Shown here piece after piece: positions 1-8,385 of a stretch of 16,521 nt of DNA. The notes beneath the pieces are model-generated. The model was not told the origin of the DNA, did no database searches, and worked only from the letters and a program-made list of their open reading frames with translations. Within the stretch, counting starts at the first letter, position 1; each line of letters begins with the position of its first letter. The stretch spans positions 1-16,521 of the forward strand of contig JBDTVS010000001.1 of NCBI GenBank assembly GCA_040007095.1, in the 5' to 3' direction. Position numbers and translations under genes: made by a program. Source of the DNA: JBDTVS01 sp040007095. GTDB taxonomy: Bacteria > Acidobacteriota > Vicinamibacteria > Vicinamibacterales > CAVVIG01.

Positions 1-210
1 CACGGCCAGGAGTTCAACAGCTTTCGCCGCCAGACGCGGTCCACGACGCTGCGCGAGTTCCGGCTGCATCGGCACGAGACGTTTCAGTACACGCTCGGGG
101 CCATGGATCAGTGGGTGTGGGAAGTGCGCGTCATTGATCGACAGCCCGGAGCGAGCGGCGACGACACGCCGGTGTGCGTGGGGGGGCGGGGCGCGACGCC
201 GCCCCAGTAG
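1..210 (+). pseudogene. 3' fragment of a plasmid pRiA4b ORF-3-type protein, cut by Tn3
   Basis: Frame 1 is open from the left edge to a TAG at 208-210 (69 codons). The residues LREFRLHRHETFQYTLG followed by MDQWVWEVRV resemble the pRiA4b ORF-3 family core, which usually reads FxYxYDFGDxWxHxIxVE. The start lies outside the window. The final G of the stop codon is the first base of the left terminal repeat of the Tn3-family element, so the native C-terminus was probably removed by the insertion and this stop was supplied by the transposon. The family has no firmly established function and is common on plasmids and near mobile elements. Family call by eye; moderate confidence. Confidence 0.55.
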
Positions 211-246
211 GGGTAGACCCAACAGTCGTGTCACCAGGTGCCATTT
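210..246 (+). repeat. Tn3 left terminal inverted repeat
   Basis: 37 bp starting GGGGTAGACCCAACAGTCG, an exact reverse complement of 3672-3708. It abuts the 3' side of tnpA, whose last codon is 4 bp inside, and supplies the last base of the upstream gene's stop codon. Confidence 0.9.
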
Positions 247-249
247 CAA

Positions 250-3200
250 TCACAGCAACGCCAATCGCGTATTCATGTCGAGATCAAACCGCCCATACGG
301 GTTCACGTGTTCCCAGATCAGCGGGGTCAGCGCGGCAAAATCGCGGGGTGTGAACTTCCCCTGCCAACGCGGCCATGCGAACACCTTCTGAATCATTAAC
401 GTGTTGACGTAGACCATACAGTTCTGAATCAGGTGCAGCGCGAGCATGCTGATTTCGTGATCTTCCCGGCGGTTGCTGACCATCTCGCCGCGACGGGCAA
501 AGAACACGAAATCCGTGGCGCCGTTCCATTGCTCGACCACGTTCAGGCCTTCGTGGATCTCGCGGCGGATCGCTTCCGAATGCAGATACCGGCAGAGGAA
601 GATGGTCTTGATGGCTTTGCCCAATTCGGCAAACGCCTTATAGGTAGGGTGCTGCACGTTCTTCTTGGTGAAGCGTCGCAGGATGGCTTCCGTGTCGGCC
701 GTCCCCAGGCGCAGCGCCGTCGTGTACTTGATCAACTGGTCATACTGTTGCCGCACCACCTCCCAGTCAATCGGTTTGCTGAAGATCAGTTGCAGATTGG
801 GATACGCATCGGCCTTGCCGGTTTCCGGACGATACAATCGTTGCGAGTGCATGGCCTTCAGCCGTGGCAGCAGCAGGAAGCCGAGGAGTCTGCAGAAGGC
901 GAAGGCGATCGTGCTCTGCCCGTGCGAATCGACGTATTGTCGATCGATTTCCATCTCGGTGCAGTGATGGATCACGCCCTCGATCATGGAGGCCACCTCC
1001 GAGGACGACGGCGACTTGAGCTGCGAGTGGATGCACAGGGAGTTCCTCTCGACGTGCCAGTAGATCATGACGTCCCGTCCGCCGTAGCGCACGTGCCATT
1101 GCGTGGTGAGATTCTGGTCCCAGACGCCGACGTGTTTGGAATCGCCGGCACAGGCCGTCGTGGCGGCACCCCAAATGGCCGGATGGCGGGCCTGGAGCGT
1201 CCCGTCGGCCACGATCGCGATCGCCCGGCGGAGCGCGTCCACACTGATATAGCGGCGCCGGACATACGCCAAGTCCTTCGCCGTCACGCCGGACTCCAAG
1301 CCCGCCATGCGTTGCAGCCCGGCATTCGTCCCGACCCCGTGCAAGCAGAGCAGTAAACGCGGCTGCAGCACCGAGCGGTCCAGCGTTTCGTACGCGGTCG
1401 GACTCTTCAGCACGTTGGTGAAGCCCAGACGAAGATCGGTTTCCTTGACCATGTCGAGCAGACTGGTCATCGGCCACGTGGTATTGATGTCGGCCTTGAA
1501 CGCGGTCAGGTTCGGCGGATCGGGCTGCGCGTCCAGGGCCGTCAGCGTGATCCAGCCACCGCCCTTGGGGCCGATACGCAGGGAAGGATTGCTCTTCAGG
1601 CCGGCATCCAGCGTCGCCAGCGCCTCGCGCATCTCGCCCTGCACCTGGGTGATAAACCGGTCCGCCTCGAGCGGGAGCGTTAAGGCCGTGTAGTAGGCGA
1701 CGCGGTTCGCCTCGAAATCCGCGGGCAGATCCTCATCCGGGTTGCGATACCGATCGGCGCCGACGACCCAGATTTCCTTGCACCGCAGCTGCTCGCGCAG
1801 GGCTTCGAGGACGGCCACCTCGTAGGTGACACGGTTGATCCGATCGCGGCCGGCGGCATCCTGCTCTACCACGGCGTCACGCCAGAGGCCGCGCACGACG
1901 CCATCGAGCGGGACCGTCTCCTCGATCGGGAATGTCCGCACCTTGGTGTTGGCGAACCGTTTCACGAGTTCCAGCGCCTGCATGACCGGGCGATGGCGTT
2001 CGTTGTTGCACCGGAACTCAACCGCCACCAGCAGTGTCGGCACCATGCGCCGATAGTGCCCGGCGTAAGAGTTGCGGATCACCGTGCGCAGGGTGGTGCG
2101 ATAGGTCGGCCCGGTGGCTTTCCACTCCTTGACCAGATCGCGCAACGTCTGTTCTCCAACCACAGGAAAAATCACGTCGCGCACCACGCCATCCGGCTGG
2201 GCCAGTGTGGCGTCGGCCAGTTCGAACAGCAGATTCTGCTTCCCCGTCACGCGCTTGAGGTCACTGAGTAGCTCGCGTTCGACTTTGCGCTCGGCGCGGG
2301 CGCCGATGTGGTGGATCGTCTGGATCAACAAGTCGACCAGGTCGTCGGTCATGGTGCGGCCTCGCAGATAGATAAACGCGGCCAGCCAGGCGATTCGCGC
2401 TGCATCGGGATGGCGGCGCAGTTCATGCGGGGCCTCGACCGCGACCCGCTGCCGGTAGCGCTCGAGATCGCGTCGCGAGGCGTGGTCGAACACATCGGCG
2501 GGCAGGGCAATGCGGCGGATCAGATTCAGCTTTGCCAATTCCTCCTGCATGCTGGCCAGGCTGGGCCGCCCTGGATTGCCACGCAGCGTCAAGAGCGCCG
2601 CGGGCACGACGCCAGCGACGTCTTCCACCACCGAGCGATCACCTTCGCGTTCGGCTGAGCCGAGCAAGTCGTCCAGACGTTGGCGGGTTGTCGGCGACAG
2701 CCGCGCGTAGATACCGGCGTAGAACTCGTCCTCATAGGCGCGCAGCGCGGTGCGAGCGATGCGTTCTGCGCGGTCGGCCGTCGGCGGTTCGATTGCCAGG
2801 TGACGGCATCGAGACTCGAGGTGCTCAATCAGCGGCTCGATTTGCCCGCCCGCTTGGTCGGCCACATGATCGCGTAACCACGCGGTCAGTGTCTGCGCAT
2901 CGGCGACCGGGGCCTCGCGAAATCCAAAGCGCGCGCGAATCTCGGCGCGGAGGCGTTTCGCCGTTCGTTCAGCAAGGACCAATCCGCCATCGGCAGGGAC
3001 CTTGATGTGTCGGGCCAAGGCGGCAACATCCAGAGATTCCAGATCGGAAGGCCCGCGCGGAAACCGACCGTGGTCGCGAAAAAACAGCAGCCACGTGGCA
3101 AACGCGAGTCGGTTCGATCGGCTCTTCGCCATGATCATGACGTAATCGCGGCGCGCCAACGGCTGTAACGACATTTCAAGCAGGCCCTGATCGCCCACGG

Positions 3201-3282
3201 TGCAATGACCTCGATGTGTGCGACACTCGGCGCGCAACGAGCATCGGTACCCCAAGACGCCGACATCCGTTGCGCAATCCAT
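250..3282 (-). CDS. tnpA: Tn3-family transposase TnpA
   Basis: DDE transposase that cuts at the 37-bp ends and drives replicative cointegrate formation. The 1010 codons match the usual length of about 970-1010. The N-terminal DNA-binding part contains SRSNRLAFATWLLFFRDHGRFP. The catalytic core shows GDSKHVGVWDQN (Asp near residue 713), RYGGRDVMIYWHVERNSLC, YVDSHGQSTIAFAFCRLLGF (Asp near 783) and NRREDHEISML (Glu near 942). It ends with HVNPYGRFDLDMNTRLALL, the usual Tn3 C-terminus. No frameshift or stop was seen, so it may be active. The start is uncertain: family similarity begins only near an internal ATG at 3174, the first 36 residues look unlike the family, and no strong ribosome binding site decides between 3282 and 3174. 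Confidence 0.93.
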   Translation of the reverse strand: MDCATDVGVLGYRCSLRAECRTHRGHCTVGDQGLLEMSLQPLARRDYVMIMAKSRSNRLAFATWLLFFRDHGRFPRGPSDLESLDVAALARHIKVPADGGLVLAERTAKRLRAEIRARFGFREAPVADAQTLTAWLRDHVADQAGGQIEPLIEHLESRCRHLAIEPPTADRAERIARTALRAYEDEFYAGIYARLSPTTRQRLDDLLGSAEREGDRSVVEDVAGVVPAALLTLRGNPGRPSLASMQEELAKLNLIRRIALPADVFDHASRRDLERYRQRVAVEAPHELRRHPDAARIAWLAAFIYLRGRTMTDDLVDLLIQTIHHIGARAERKVERELLSDLKRVTGKQNLLFELADATLAQPDGVVRDVIFPVVGEQTLRDLVKEWKATGPTYRTTLRTVIRNSYAGHYRRMVPTLLVAVEFRCNNERHRPVMQALELVKRFANTKVRTFPIEETVPLDGVVRGLWRDAVVEQDAAGRDRINRVTYEVAVLEALREQLRCKEIWVVGADRYRNPDEDLPADFEANRVAYYTALTLPLEADRFITQVQGEMREALATLDAGLKSNPSLRIGPKGGGWITLTALDAQPDPPNLTAFKADINTTWPMTSLLDMVKETDLRLGFTNVLKSPTAYETLDRSVLQPRLLLCLHGVGTNAGLQRMAGLESGVTAKDLAYVRRRYISVDALRRAIAIVADGTLQARHPAIWGAATTACAGDSKHVGVWDQNLTTQWHVRYGGRDVMIYWHVERNSLCIHSQLKSPSSSEVASMIEGVIHHCTEMEIDRQYVDSHGQSTIAFAFCRLLGFLLLPRLKAMHSQRLYRPETGKADAYPNLQLIFSKPIDWEVVRQQYDQLIKYTTALRLGTADTEAILRRFTKKNVQHPTYKAFAELGKAIKTIFLCRYLHSEAIRREIHEGLNVVEQWNGATDFVFFARRGEMVSNRREDHEISMLALHLIQNCMVYVNTLMIQKVFAWPRWQGKFTPRDFAALTPLIWEHVNPYGRFDLDMNTRLALL

Positions 3283-3330
3283 CTCGACATGTATGATGCG
3301 GTCACGGTCTCATCCGAAGGATTCTGCTCC

Positions 3331-3645
3331 ATGCGGATCGGCGATGCCCGCGTCTCGACGGACGATCCGACCTTGGCCCTTCAGCGTGATGTGTTGAAGC
3401 GCGCGCACGTCGGCACACGTACAAAGAGCACGCCAGCGGCAAGCACACGGATCGGTCGGAGTTGGACCGCTGCCTGGAAAGGGCCTGCGTACGGGCGACA
3501 CCTTGGTGATCTGGCGACTCGACCGGGTTGGGACGCAGCCTTGCGCGACTTGAGTCAGCTCACCCAGGATCTACCGGTTCGTGGTATCGGATTGGAATCC
3601 TTGACCGAGACAATCGAGACCGTCTCCCCGACGGGCAAGTGGGTC
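3331..3645 (+). pseudogene. tnpR: Decayed serine resolvase (TnpR-like) of the Tn3 element
   Basis: The start reads MRIGDARVSTDD then TLALQRDVLKRA, the N-terminus of small serine resolvases including the catalytic Ser of the RVS motif, although the usual Tyr of IGYARVS is Asp here. After that, family segments appear one after another in different frames: ASGKHTDRSELDRCL, then GDTLVIWRLDR, then GRSLARL, then GIGLESLTETIETVSPTGK. At least three frameshifts are needed to join them. The C-terminal helix-turn-helix domain is absent and the right terminal repeat follows within about 30 bp. It cannot make a functional resolvase, so cointegrates would need host recombination or a resolvase supplied elsewhere. 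Any res site would lie between tnpA and this gene; I could not delimit one. Confidence 0.8.
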
Positions 3646-3671
3646 AAAGGCCTCCGGGGAATCTCGGGACC

Positions 3672-3708
3672 AAATGGCACCTGGTGACACGACTGTTGGG
3701 TCTACCCC
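3672..3708 (-). repeat. Tn3 right terminal inverted repeat
   Basis: 37-bp exact reverse complement of the left repeat. It directly abuts the truncated copy of the unknown gene at 3709. Confidence 0.9.
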
Positions 3709-4126
3709 AATCAAGAGCGATTGGAACTGTTGGAGCGGTATCGGCGTGCCTTTGCCGACGCGCTGGGCCGGGAGGTGTCCCTGTCTGAAGCCGCTTTCTG
3801 GGCCTCGAGGACCGAGCGGTGCGAATGGACCGTACGGCGGCCCGCGTTGCACTGCTCAACAGGCCTACCGAATCCCTCGCACGAATCCGCAGGCGGTGGG
3901 AAGCTCAGCATGCGTTGTCGGCCGCGGAGTGGGACGTGCTCGCCGAGTACGTACGCATCGGGGCGGACGAGGAACGCCGGCAGTTCCCGATCGCCCCATC
4001 GCGCGAGTCCTACCTCGCGCTCCTGGACGCGTTCGAGGCCGTCTACGTGCACCGGGTCGAGCCTGCCTCCCGCCACACGGGGGCGTACTTCGGCAATCTT
4101 GAAGGATTTCTCACGACCGATACCCT
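3709..4126 (+). pseudogene. Truncated, frameshifted copy of the unknown 377-codon gene at 15061-16194
   Basis: These 418 bp align almost base for base with the reverse complement of 15725-16143; I count only about ten substitutions plus one missing base. The 5' end (start codon and the first ~17 codons of the full copy) is replaced by the Tn3 right end. The 3' half is lost at 4126, where identity stops at a sequence beginning TGTAGGTCTCG. A single C is missing around 3792 (GCCGCTTTC here, GCCGCCTTTC in the full copy), shifting the frame from SLSEAAF into nonsense. The original frame resumes as MDRTAARVALLNRPTES to LEGFLTTDTL and meets TAG at 4130. It is a dead fragment in inverted orientation to the complete copy. 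Confidence 0.9.
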
Positions 4127-4325
4127 GTAGGTCTCGAATTCGTCGTCAGGCGGCGACGGGGAGCTGGACGAGGTCCCTGCAGTGGGAGACCCAACGCACG
4201 TGGTGACGATCGGCAGGGGGCGCTCTGTGTGCGCTACCAAACGTCAGCGGTGTGTGGCCGTCCAATGAGGCGTGGCTGCGTGCCGCGTTGTACAACTCGA
4301 CAACGTAGCACACACAATACCGAGT
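4126..4325 (-). pseudogene. C-terminal remnant of an integrase-core (IS3/IS481-like) transposase
   Basis: On the minus strand, ending at a TGA at 4146-4148, the translation includes VVELYNAARSHASLDGHTPL, which matches the C-terminal part of rve-type transposases (YNxxRxHxSLxGxTP). The tail HCRDLVQLPVAA resembles IS transposases that are widespread in soil bacteria. The catalytic D,D(35)E core is missing. The left boundary at 4126 begins TGTAGG, and TGT ends are usual for IS481-type elements; it is also exactly where identity with the duplicated unknown gene ends. The right boundary near 4325 runs into the broken ISL3 transposase, giving a chimeric element. Confidence 0.65.
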
Positions 4326-5265
4326 CGCTGGCCGGCGGTCTGCAGGCCTTTGACCTGCACAAACCACTGCACCTGCGCCGCGCGCCGCTCGCGGGCCAGC
4401 TGTGCCACGCGCGCCACGGCTGTCGACGGTGGGTGCCTGCCCGGCGAACGTCGCCGTGTCGCGGCGCCGGCGGCGGACGGCTGCGGGACGGTGAGGCAGG
4501 GACGCACACGCGACAACGCCTTCTCCACCGCGCCGCGCAGATTCCGCACCAGATGGAAGCGATCGGCGACTTCCGTGGCGTGCGGCGCGCCGTGGCGGAC
4601 GGCCTCCGCATACGGGCCGTGGCGATCCCGGCTGATGATCACAATCCCGGGATGCGCGGCAAGCCAGGCGGCCACGGCCTCGGCGGTGCGTACCGCAAGC
4701 ACATCCACGACCCGGCCGCGCTGCAAGTTGACGAAGATCGTCCCGTAATGGTGATGGCCCTTCCGCCACGCCCAGTCATCCAGGCCGACGACTTGGAGGA
4801 CGCCGGGCGCGGGCGGTTCCACGATCGTCCGCTTCAACAGACGCAGAATCGTGTCGTCGCTGATCGCCATGCCGAGTCGCGCGAGCAAGCGTTCACCGCC
4901 GCGTCCCCCCAAGGCATGCCCGACCACATGCACGACGGCACCACACCGCTGCGTGTGATGCACACGTGGCGCCGACACGCCGATCAGGCGATCCGCGAAA
5001 ATCGTCCGTTCGCAGCGCCGATGGCGACAGCGCCAGCGCGTGACCCGCACGCGTAACGTGACGGCCCGTCCTTGCGCCGCCACGTCCTTCAGGGTGCGCC
5101 AATAGCGGCTATGCCGAGCATCGGACCGGCACCCACAAACGGACACCGCGCCCACGACGGACCGTCCGCCTCCACCACCACCGTCTCCGCCGTCGTCGTC
5201 ACGCCGATCAACGTCAACGTGTCCGCATCCGGCAGCCACTCGCGCCACGGCCACGATCGTTTCAT
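4325..5265 (-). pseudogene. Broken ISL3-family transposase (copy 1)
   Basis: The ISL3 (zinc-finger plus DDE) transposase is recognised by GLDDWAWRKGHHHYGTI, VDVLAVRTAEAVAAWLA, ISRDRHGPYAEAV and VADRFHLVRNLRGAVEKAL, all shared with the complete copy at 12243-13970. The natural start is ATG at 5265 (MKRSWPWREWLPD). A frameshift around the first zinc-finger cysteines (after SWARCP) moves the frame before RHSRYWRTLKDV. After VKGLQTAGQRL the sequence passes into an unrelated integrase-core remnant, so the C-terminal half with the catalytic Glu and the helix-turn-helix insertion is gone. It is related to, but clearly diverged from, copy 2, so it is not a recent duplicate. Not functional. Confidence 0.85.
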
Positions 5266-5365
5266 CGCATCGAGGCTATCCTACCGGCACCTGCACCGAC
5301 GATGAGGGAGAGCCTGAATATCGGATCTCTCGTTCTTGGATTTGAGGCCCAATCGACAGCGTGCT

Positions 5366-5650
5366 CATCGATCTGTTGCTGGGTGACCGTGCGTGCGTCG
5401 AAGGCGGTGAGGCGCCCTTCGAGGTCATGGACGCGTTCGAGCGCCGCATTCCAGCGGGCTTCCAGTTCGGCGGCCACCAGGCGCAGGTCCGGATCGACCC
5501 GTTCGCATCGACGGCCAGCCAGCTGGGCATCGTACCGCGCGTGTTCGACGTCGAGTCGGAGCGCCTCTCGCTCCTGATAGTGCCGCTCACCGGCACGCCG
5601 CGCGGCCTCGATCGCGGCGTCGATGGTCTGTCTGGGTCCGCATGCTGTGC
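5366..5650 (-). pseudogene. C-terminal coiled-coil fragment of a large serine recombinase
   Basis: The minus strand reads DAAIEAARRAGERHYQERE, LDVEHARYDAQLAGRRCERV and DPDLRLVAAELEARWNAALE, followed by RVHDLEGRL. This is the alanine/glutamate-rich coiled coil after the recombinase and zinc-ribbon domains of large serine recombinases, with the usual ARYxAxxAxRxxxxVDPxxRLVAAELExRWNxAL signature. A cysteine pair (CTAC) just before it may be left over from the zinc ribbon. The catalytic domain is absent on both sides: the barrel gene starts at 5696 and broken ISL3 copy 1 ends near 5265. The 100 bp from 5266 to 5365 show nothing recognisable. It is a relic of an integrase-type mobile element. Confidence 0.7.
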
Positions 5651-5695
5651 AGCCGACGTCCACTCCGGACTTTGTGCTGCACTCCACTCCCATCT

Positions 5696-6301
5696 TCAGA
5701 AGCGCAGGACAAATCCACCGGAGACCACGACATTGTGCACGTCGCCGGGCGGTGTGACGATCGAGAAGTGTCTGGCGCCGGTGTACATCTCGCGAATCTC
5801 GCCGCGAAACGCGAGCCATCGGCGTGCCCCTACGTCGACGCCGGCGCCAACAGCGAGAGCGCCGGTATTGGTGTCGCGTTGATTCGGATTGGGGCTGCCG
5901 TTGGCGCGCTCCTTCGACTCCGAATACCGGGCATAGCCGCCGCCGGCGGATCCAAACACGGATACAAGCCCGTTGGGGTGGAGGGTCACACGGACGCCAG
6001 GCGTCAGATACAGCGCGGCGTATTCCTTAGGGAGGGTCCCACCCGGCGTGGCGACGATGAACGTGGGCGAGGCCAGGAACGGCACTTCGAGGGAGACGCC
6101 CACGTTCGATCCCTTCCAGAGGCGCCAGGCGAACGTCGCCTGGAAGGTCGTCGCTCGGTTAAACGCGAGCACCGTGCCTTCGTCGGTCGTCCGAGTGGCT
6201 CCGAGCAGGAGTCCCACGTCGTAGCGCGTCTGGGCGCCCGCCTGGCCCACCGCCACCGTGAACAGGATCCCCATCGCCGAGCACATCGTCCTCAATCGCA
6301 T
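5696..6301 (-). CDS. Outer-membrane beta-barrel protein (secreted)
   Basis: 201 codons. A signal peptide is evident: a basic start (MRLR), a hydrophobic stretch, then VGQAGAQ with probable cleavage near residue 23. The rest is alternating polar/hydrophobic strands rich in Gly, Tyr and Thr and it ends VVVSGGFVLRF; a terminal Phe is the usual beta-barrel assembly signal. The size fits an 8-stranded barrel of the OMP beta-barrel superfamily; ligand and role are unknown. The ATG at 6301 has a ribosome binding site (AGGGAG) about 8 bases upstream. It lies 75 bp downstream of the lactonase-type gene on the same strand, so the two may be co-transcribed. Confidence 0.8.
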   Translation of the reverse strand: MRLRTMCSAMGILFTVAVGQAGAQTRYDVGLLLGATRTTDEGTVLAFNRATTFQATFAWRLWKGSNVGVSLEVPFLASPTFIVATPGGTLPKEYAALYLTPGVRVTLHPNGLVSVFGSAGGGYARYSESKERANGSPNPNQRDTNTGALAVGAGVDVGARRWLAFRGEIREMYTGARHFSIVTPPGDVHNVVVSGGFVLRF

Positions 6302-6376
6302 CCGTATGTCTCCCTGATGAAGGCGGCGGCATGGCCCCGAATGCGCGCTCCACGCCGCCTCTCAAGTGCGCGTCGT

Positions 6377-7489
6377 TTACCGAGCGGCGAGTCCATTGGC
6401 ACCGGCCGGCAGGCCACCAATCATCCCGACCGGTTGCAGCTGGCCATGCGATCGAATCCTGAAGGCGGCGATCTGGTGCGTCGCGGAGGCCAGCACGAAC
6501 AGAAAACGTCCATCGTCCGACAGCGCCAGGTCGGTCGGCGCGCTACCCGCCCCCGTCTCGGCAGTCCGACCATCCGCGTTCAGTAGCGTCAGCGTTCCGT
6601 CGCCATCAAGGTCGTATCCCGAGATGGATCCGCTCCCGGTGTTCGACGTATACGCGAAGCGACCATCGTCCGTGACCACGACCCAGCAGGCGGCCGTCTG
6701 ATGTGTGGGCACCGATGGGCTCACCGGGTGCAGCGTCCCGTCAGCGCGGACGCGGTACGAGCTCAAGGCACTCGCATCGGGCGCGCCGTTGAAGGCCTCA
6801 CTGACGTACAACTGCCGCCGTGTGCCAAAGGCGAACCCGAACGGCGTCGCGCCCTGCGACGATTGGATTTGCGGTGATCCGAGCATGCCGTGCTCATCCA
6901 CCGAGTACGTCACGATGAGGTTCGTCGCTTTCTCCGTGACCACGAGGACACGACCATCAGGCCGGAACTGCACTTGCGCCGGATCGGTGCCCGAGCCGCT
7001 TAACGGTCGCACCGATCCAACCAGAGGGGTCAGCTGGCCGTGCGGTCGCAGCCTGAACCCGCTGACAGTGTCGCTGCCGGCGTTGAGCACGTACACGAGG
7101 TCGCCATGAATGGTGGCGCTGACGGGCCGCATCCCGCCCGACGGGGCCCTGTCGACCAGACGCAGCCCGTCGTCATCGGTGGCAAAGAGCGAGACGTCGT
7201 GGCTCCCGGCGTTGACCGCGAGCAACCAGCGATCGTTGCCGCTCAGGGTGATCCCGCCCTGGTTGCCCAGTCCTCCGCCGGTGCCCAGCCCGCCGGTTGC
7301 GAACGAGCCAGCGGGCGCGAGCGTGCCGTTCGGCGCGCGATGAAATGTCAGCACGCGGTTCCCAGTGATGGCGTTCGACATGGTGTAAACGGTGGCAAGG
7401 GATTCGTCGGCATGCGCCGCGCCCCGTTGCGTGCCGGTCAGTACCGCGAGGGCCGCGGCGGCGATCGTGAGGATGGGTTGACGTTTCAC
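6377..7489 (-). CDS. Secreted lactonase-family beta-propeller (6-phosphogluconolactonase-like)
   Basis: 370 codons. A signal peptide (MKRQPILTIAAAALAVL, cleavage near AAHA) directs export. The mature part is built of repeated blades of the form DGRxxxVxxxxxxxVxxYxVxxxGxL, for example NDRWLLAVNAGSHDVSLF, DGRVLVVTEKATNLIVTYSV, DGRFAYTSNTGSGSISGY and DGRFLFVLASATHQIAAFRI, as in the seven-bladed lactonase family (PF10282-type). That family includes 6-phosphogluconolactonase and many exported proteins of unknown substrate; export argues against a pentose-phosphate role. The start is GTG at 7489, chosen because AAGGAG lies 7 bases upstream (7497-7502) and the signal peptide begins there. It precedes the barrel gene on the same strand. 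Confidence 0.85.
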   Translation of the reverse strand: MKRQPILTIAAAALAVLTGTQRGAAHADESLATVYTMSNAITGNRVLTFHRAPNGTLAPAGSFATGGLGTGGGLGNQGGITLSGNDRWLLAVNAGSHDVSLFATDDDGLRLVDRAPSGGMRPVSATIHGDLVYVLNAGSDTVSGFRLRPHGQLTPLVGSVRPLSGSGTDPAQVQFRPDGRVLVVTEKATNLIVTYSVDEHGMLGSPQIQSSQGATPFGFAFGTRRQLYVSEAFNGAPDASALSSYRVRADGTLHPVSPSVPTHQTAACWVVVTDDGRFAYTSNTGSGSISGYDLDGDGTLTLLNADGRTAETGAGSAPTDLALSDDGRFLFVLASATHQIAAFRIRSHGQLQPVGMIGGLPAGANGLAAR

Positions 7490-7496
7490 AGACCAA

Positions 7497-7502
7497 CTCC
7501 TT
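7497..7502 (-). promoter_or_regulatory. Ribosome binding site that fixes a GTG start
   Basis: AAGGAG on the minus strand with a 7-base gap to the GTG at 7489. No ATG lies at a suitable distance. Confidence 0.7.
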
Positions 7503-7668
7503 CTGAGCTTCTGACGAGACCTGGATGGGAGGCCACGGGAGTCGAAGCTCGTCCCCGAAGGCCACGAGACTCGACGGTCACCATCGATGGCCCCGCGAGT
7601 TGGTGAGGTAGTCGCGCGAGCCCGGGATTTCCCCCCGGCCGCGTGTCAGCCCGCGGGCGACTGCCGGC

Positions 7669-7674
7669 TATAAT
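7669..7674 (+). promoter_or_regulatory. Probable -10 box of the plus-strand barrel gene
   Basis: A perfect TATAAT in otherwise GC-rich DNA, 24 bases before the ATG at 7699. No good -35 hexamer sits at 16-19 bases spacing, so the promoter may need an activator. Transcription would start near 7681, giving a leader of only about 18 bases without a clear Shine-Dalgarno sequence. Confidence 0.45.
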
Positions 7675-7698
7675 GCACAGCTGACTCCCGATCAACCC

Positions 7699-8367
7699 AT
7701 GGTGCGAGCCACGATCGCCGCGACGGTTTTCTTGTGTTGTGTCGGCGCACGTGCGGAGGCGCAGCCGCGGGCGTTTGCAGGCGTGGCCGGCGGCATCGCC
7801 ACGCTTTCGGCGGACGCACGGTCGGAGATCGCGGCGGGCGGAGCGGACGTCTCCCTCTATAAGCCCGAGAACGGCCCCGCGCTCAACGTATTCGTCGGAT
7901 CGCATGTGCACGAGTACGTGACGGCGCAGGCGAATTACATCTGGAACCGAAACGACGTCACGCTCACCTCGGTGCGCGCGACGGAATCCGGTCCCTCCTT
8001 CTTCGACGCGCCGCGCACAGGTTCGCAGCATGCGTTCGTCGGCGACCTACTTTTGTACTTCCGGGAACGGCGGAGCGCCATTCGCCCGTATCTGTCGGCC
8101 GGCCTGGGCGTCGTTCGCGTCGAAACGACGGCTCGCGCCGGCGACAGCGTCAGAAACGCGACCGCGCCGCCGGCGACATGGGTCGCCACGCACGCAGTGA
8201 TGCGCGTGGCCGTGGGCCTTGACGTCTTAGTGGGCGGCCAATGGAGCGCTCGGTACAGCTTCAGCGAGAGCCTGAGCGGCAATCCCTTCAGTGCGCAGCT
8301 CGCACCACCGGGGCAGCGCAGCCTCGCGAACTTTCAGAATCTGTTCGGCGTCGTCCGCGCGTTCTAA
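7699..8367 (+). CDS. Outer-membrane beta-barrel protein (secreted)
   Basis: 222 codons. The N-terminus MVRATIAATVFLCCVGARAEAQ is a signal peptide with probable cleavage after AEA. The mature chain has short amphipathic strands (QHAFVGDLLLYF, IRPYLSAGLGVVRVE, VMRVAVGLDVLVGGQWSARY) and ends LFGVVRAF, with the terminal Phe expected of outer-membrane barrels. The segment IRPYLSAGLGV is typical of small barrels of the OmpA/OmpW-like superfamily. It is divergent from the lactonase gene across 209 bp and convergent with the small gene at 8386-8718, with an 18-bp gap. Function unknown. A GC-rich spacer lies upstream with a TATAAT -10-like box. Confidence 0.8.
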   Translation: MVRATIAATVFLCCVGARAEAQPRAFAGVAGGIATLSADARSEIAAGGADVSLYKPENGPALNVFVGSHVHEYVTAQANYIWNRNDVTLTSVRATESGPSFFDAPRTGSQHAFVGDLLLYFRERRSAIRPYLSAGLGVVRVETTARAGDSVRNATAPPATWVATHAVMRVAVGLDVLVGGQWSARYSFSESLSGNPFSAQLAPPGQRSLANFQNLFGVVRAF

Positions 8368-8385
8368 TGTCGGAGTCGCGAGCGG

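Larger units (their letters stand above)
210..3708. mobile_element. Tn3-family transposon (complete ends, decayed resolvase)
   Basis: A 3499-bp element bounded by 37-bp perfect inverted repeats beginning GGGGTAGACCC, at 210-246 and 3672-3708. Repeats of this length starting GGGG are typical of the Tn3 family. It contains an intact-looking tnpA on the minus strand and, divergent from it, a remnant of a serine resolvase gene; no cargo gene is visible. Tn3-family elements normally leave 5-bp target duplications, but the flanking pentamers differ (CAGTA left, AATCA right), and the genes on the two sides are unrelated. The element has therefore been rearranged since insertion, or its ends come from separate events. 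Confidence 0.9.

Noticed and set aside
433..1356. 307-codon plus-strand frame inside the Tn3 transposase
   Set aside because: Antisense to conserved tnpA catalytic regions; His/Arg/Gln/Asp-rich composition typical of shadow frames in GC-rich genes.
4229..5056. 275-codon plus-strand frame over the broken ISL3 gene
   Set aside because: Reverse complement of ISL3 transposase motifs; no independent family signal.
6321..6360. 8-bp hairpin between the lactonase and barrel genes as a terminator
   Set aside because: AGGCGGCG/CGCCGCCT with a 24-base loop and no T-run after it; likely chance in GC-rich DNA.
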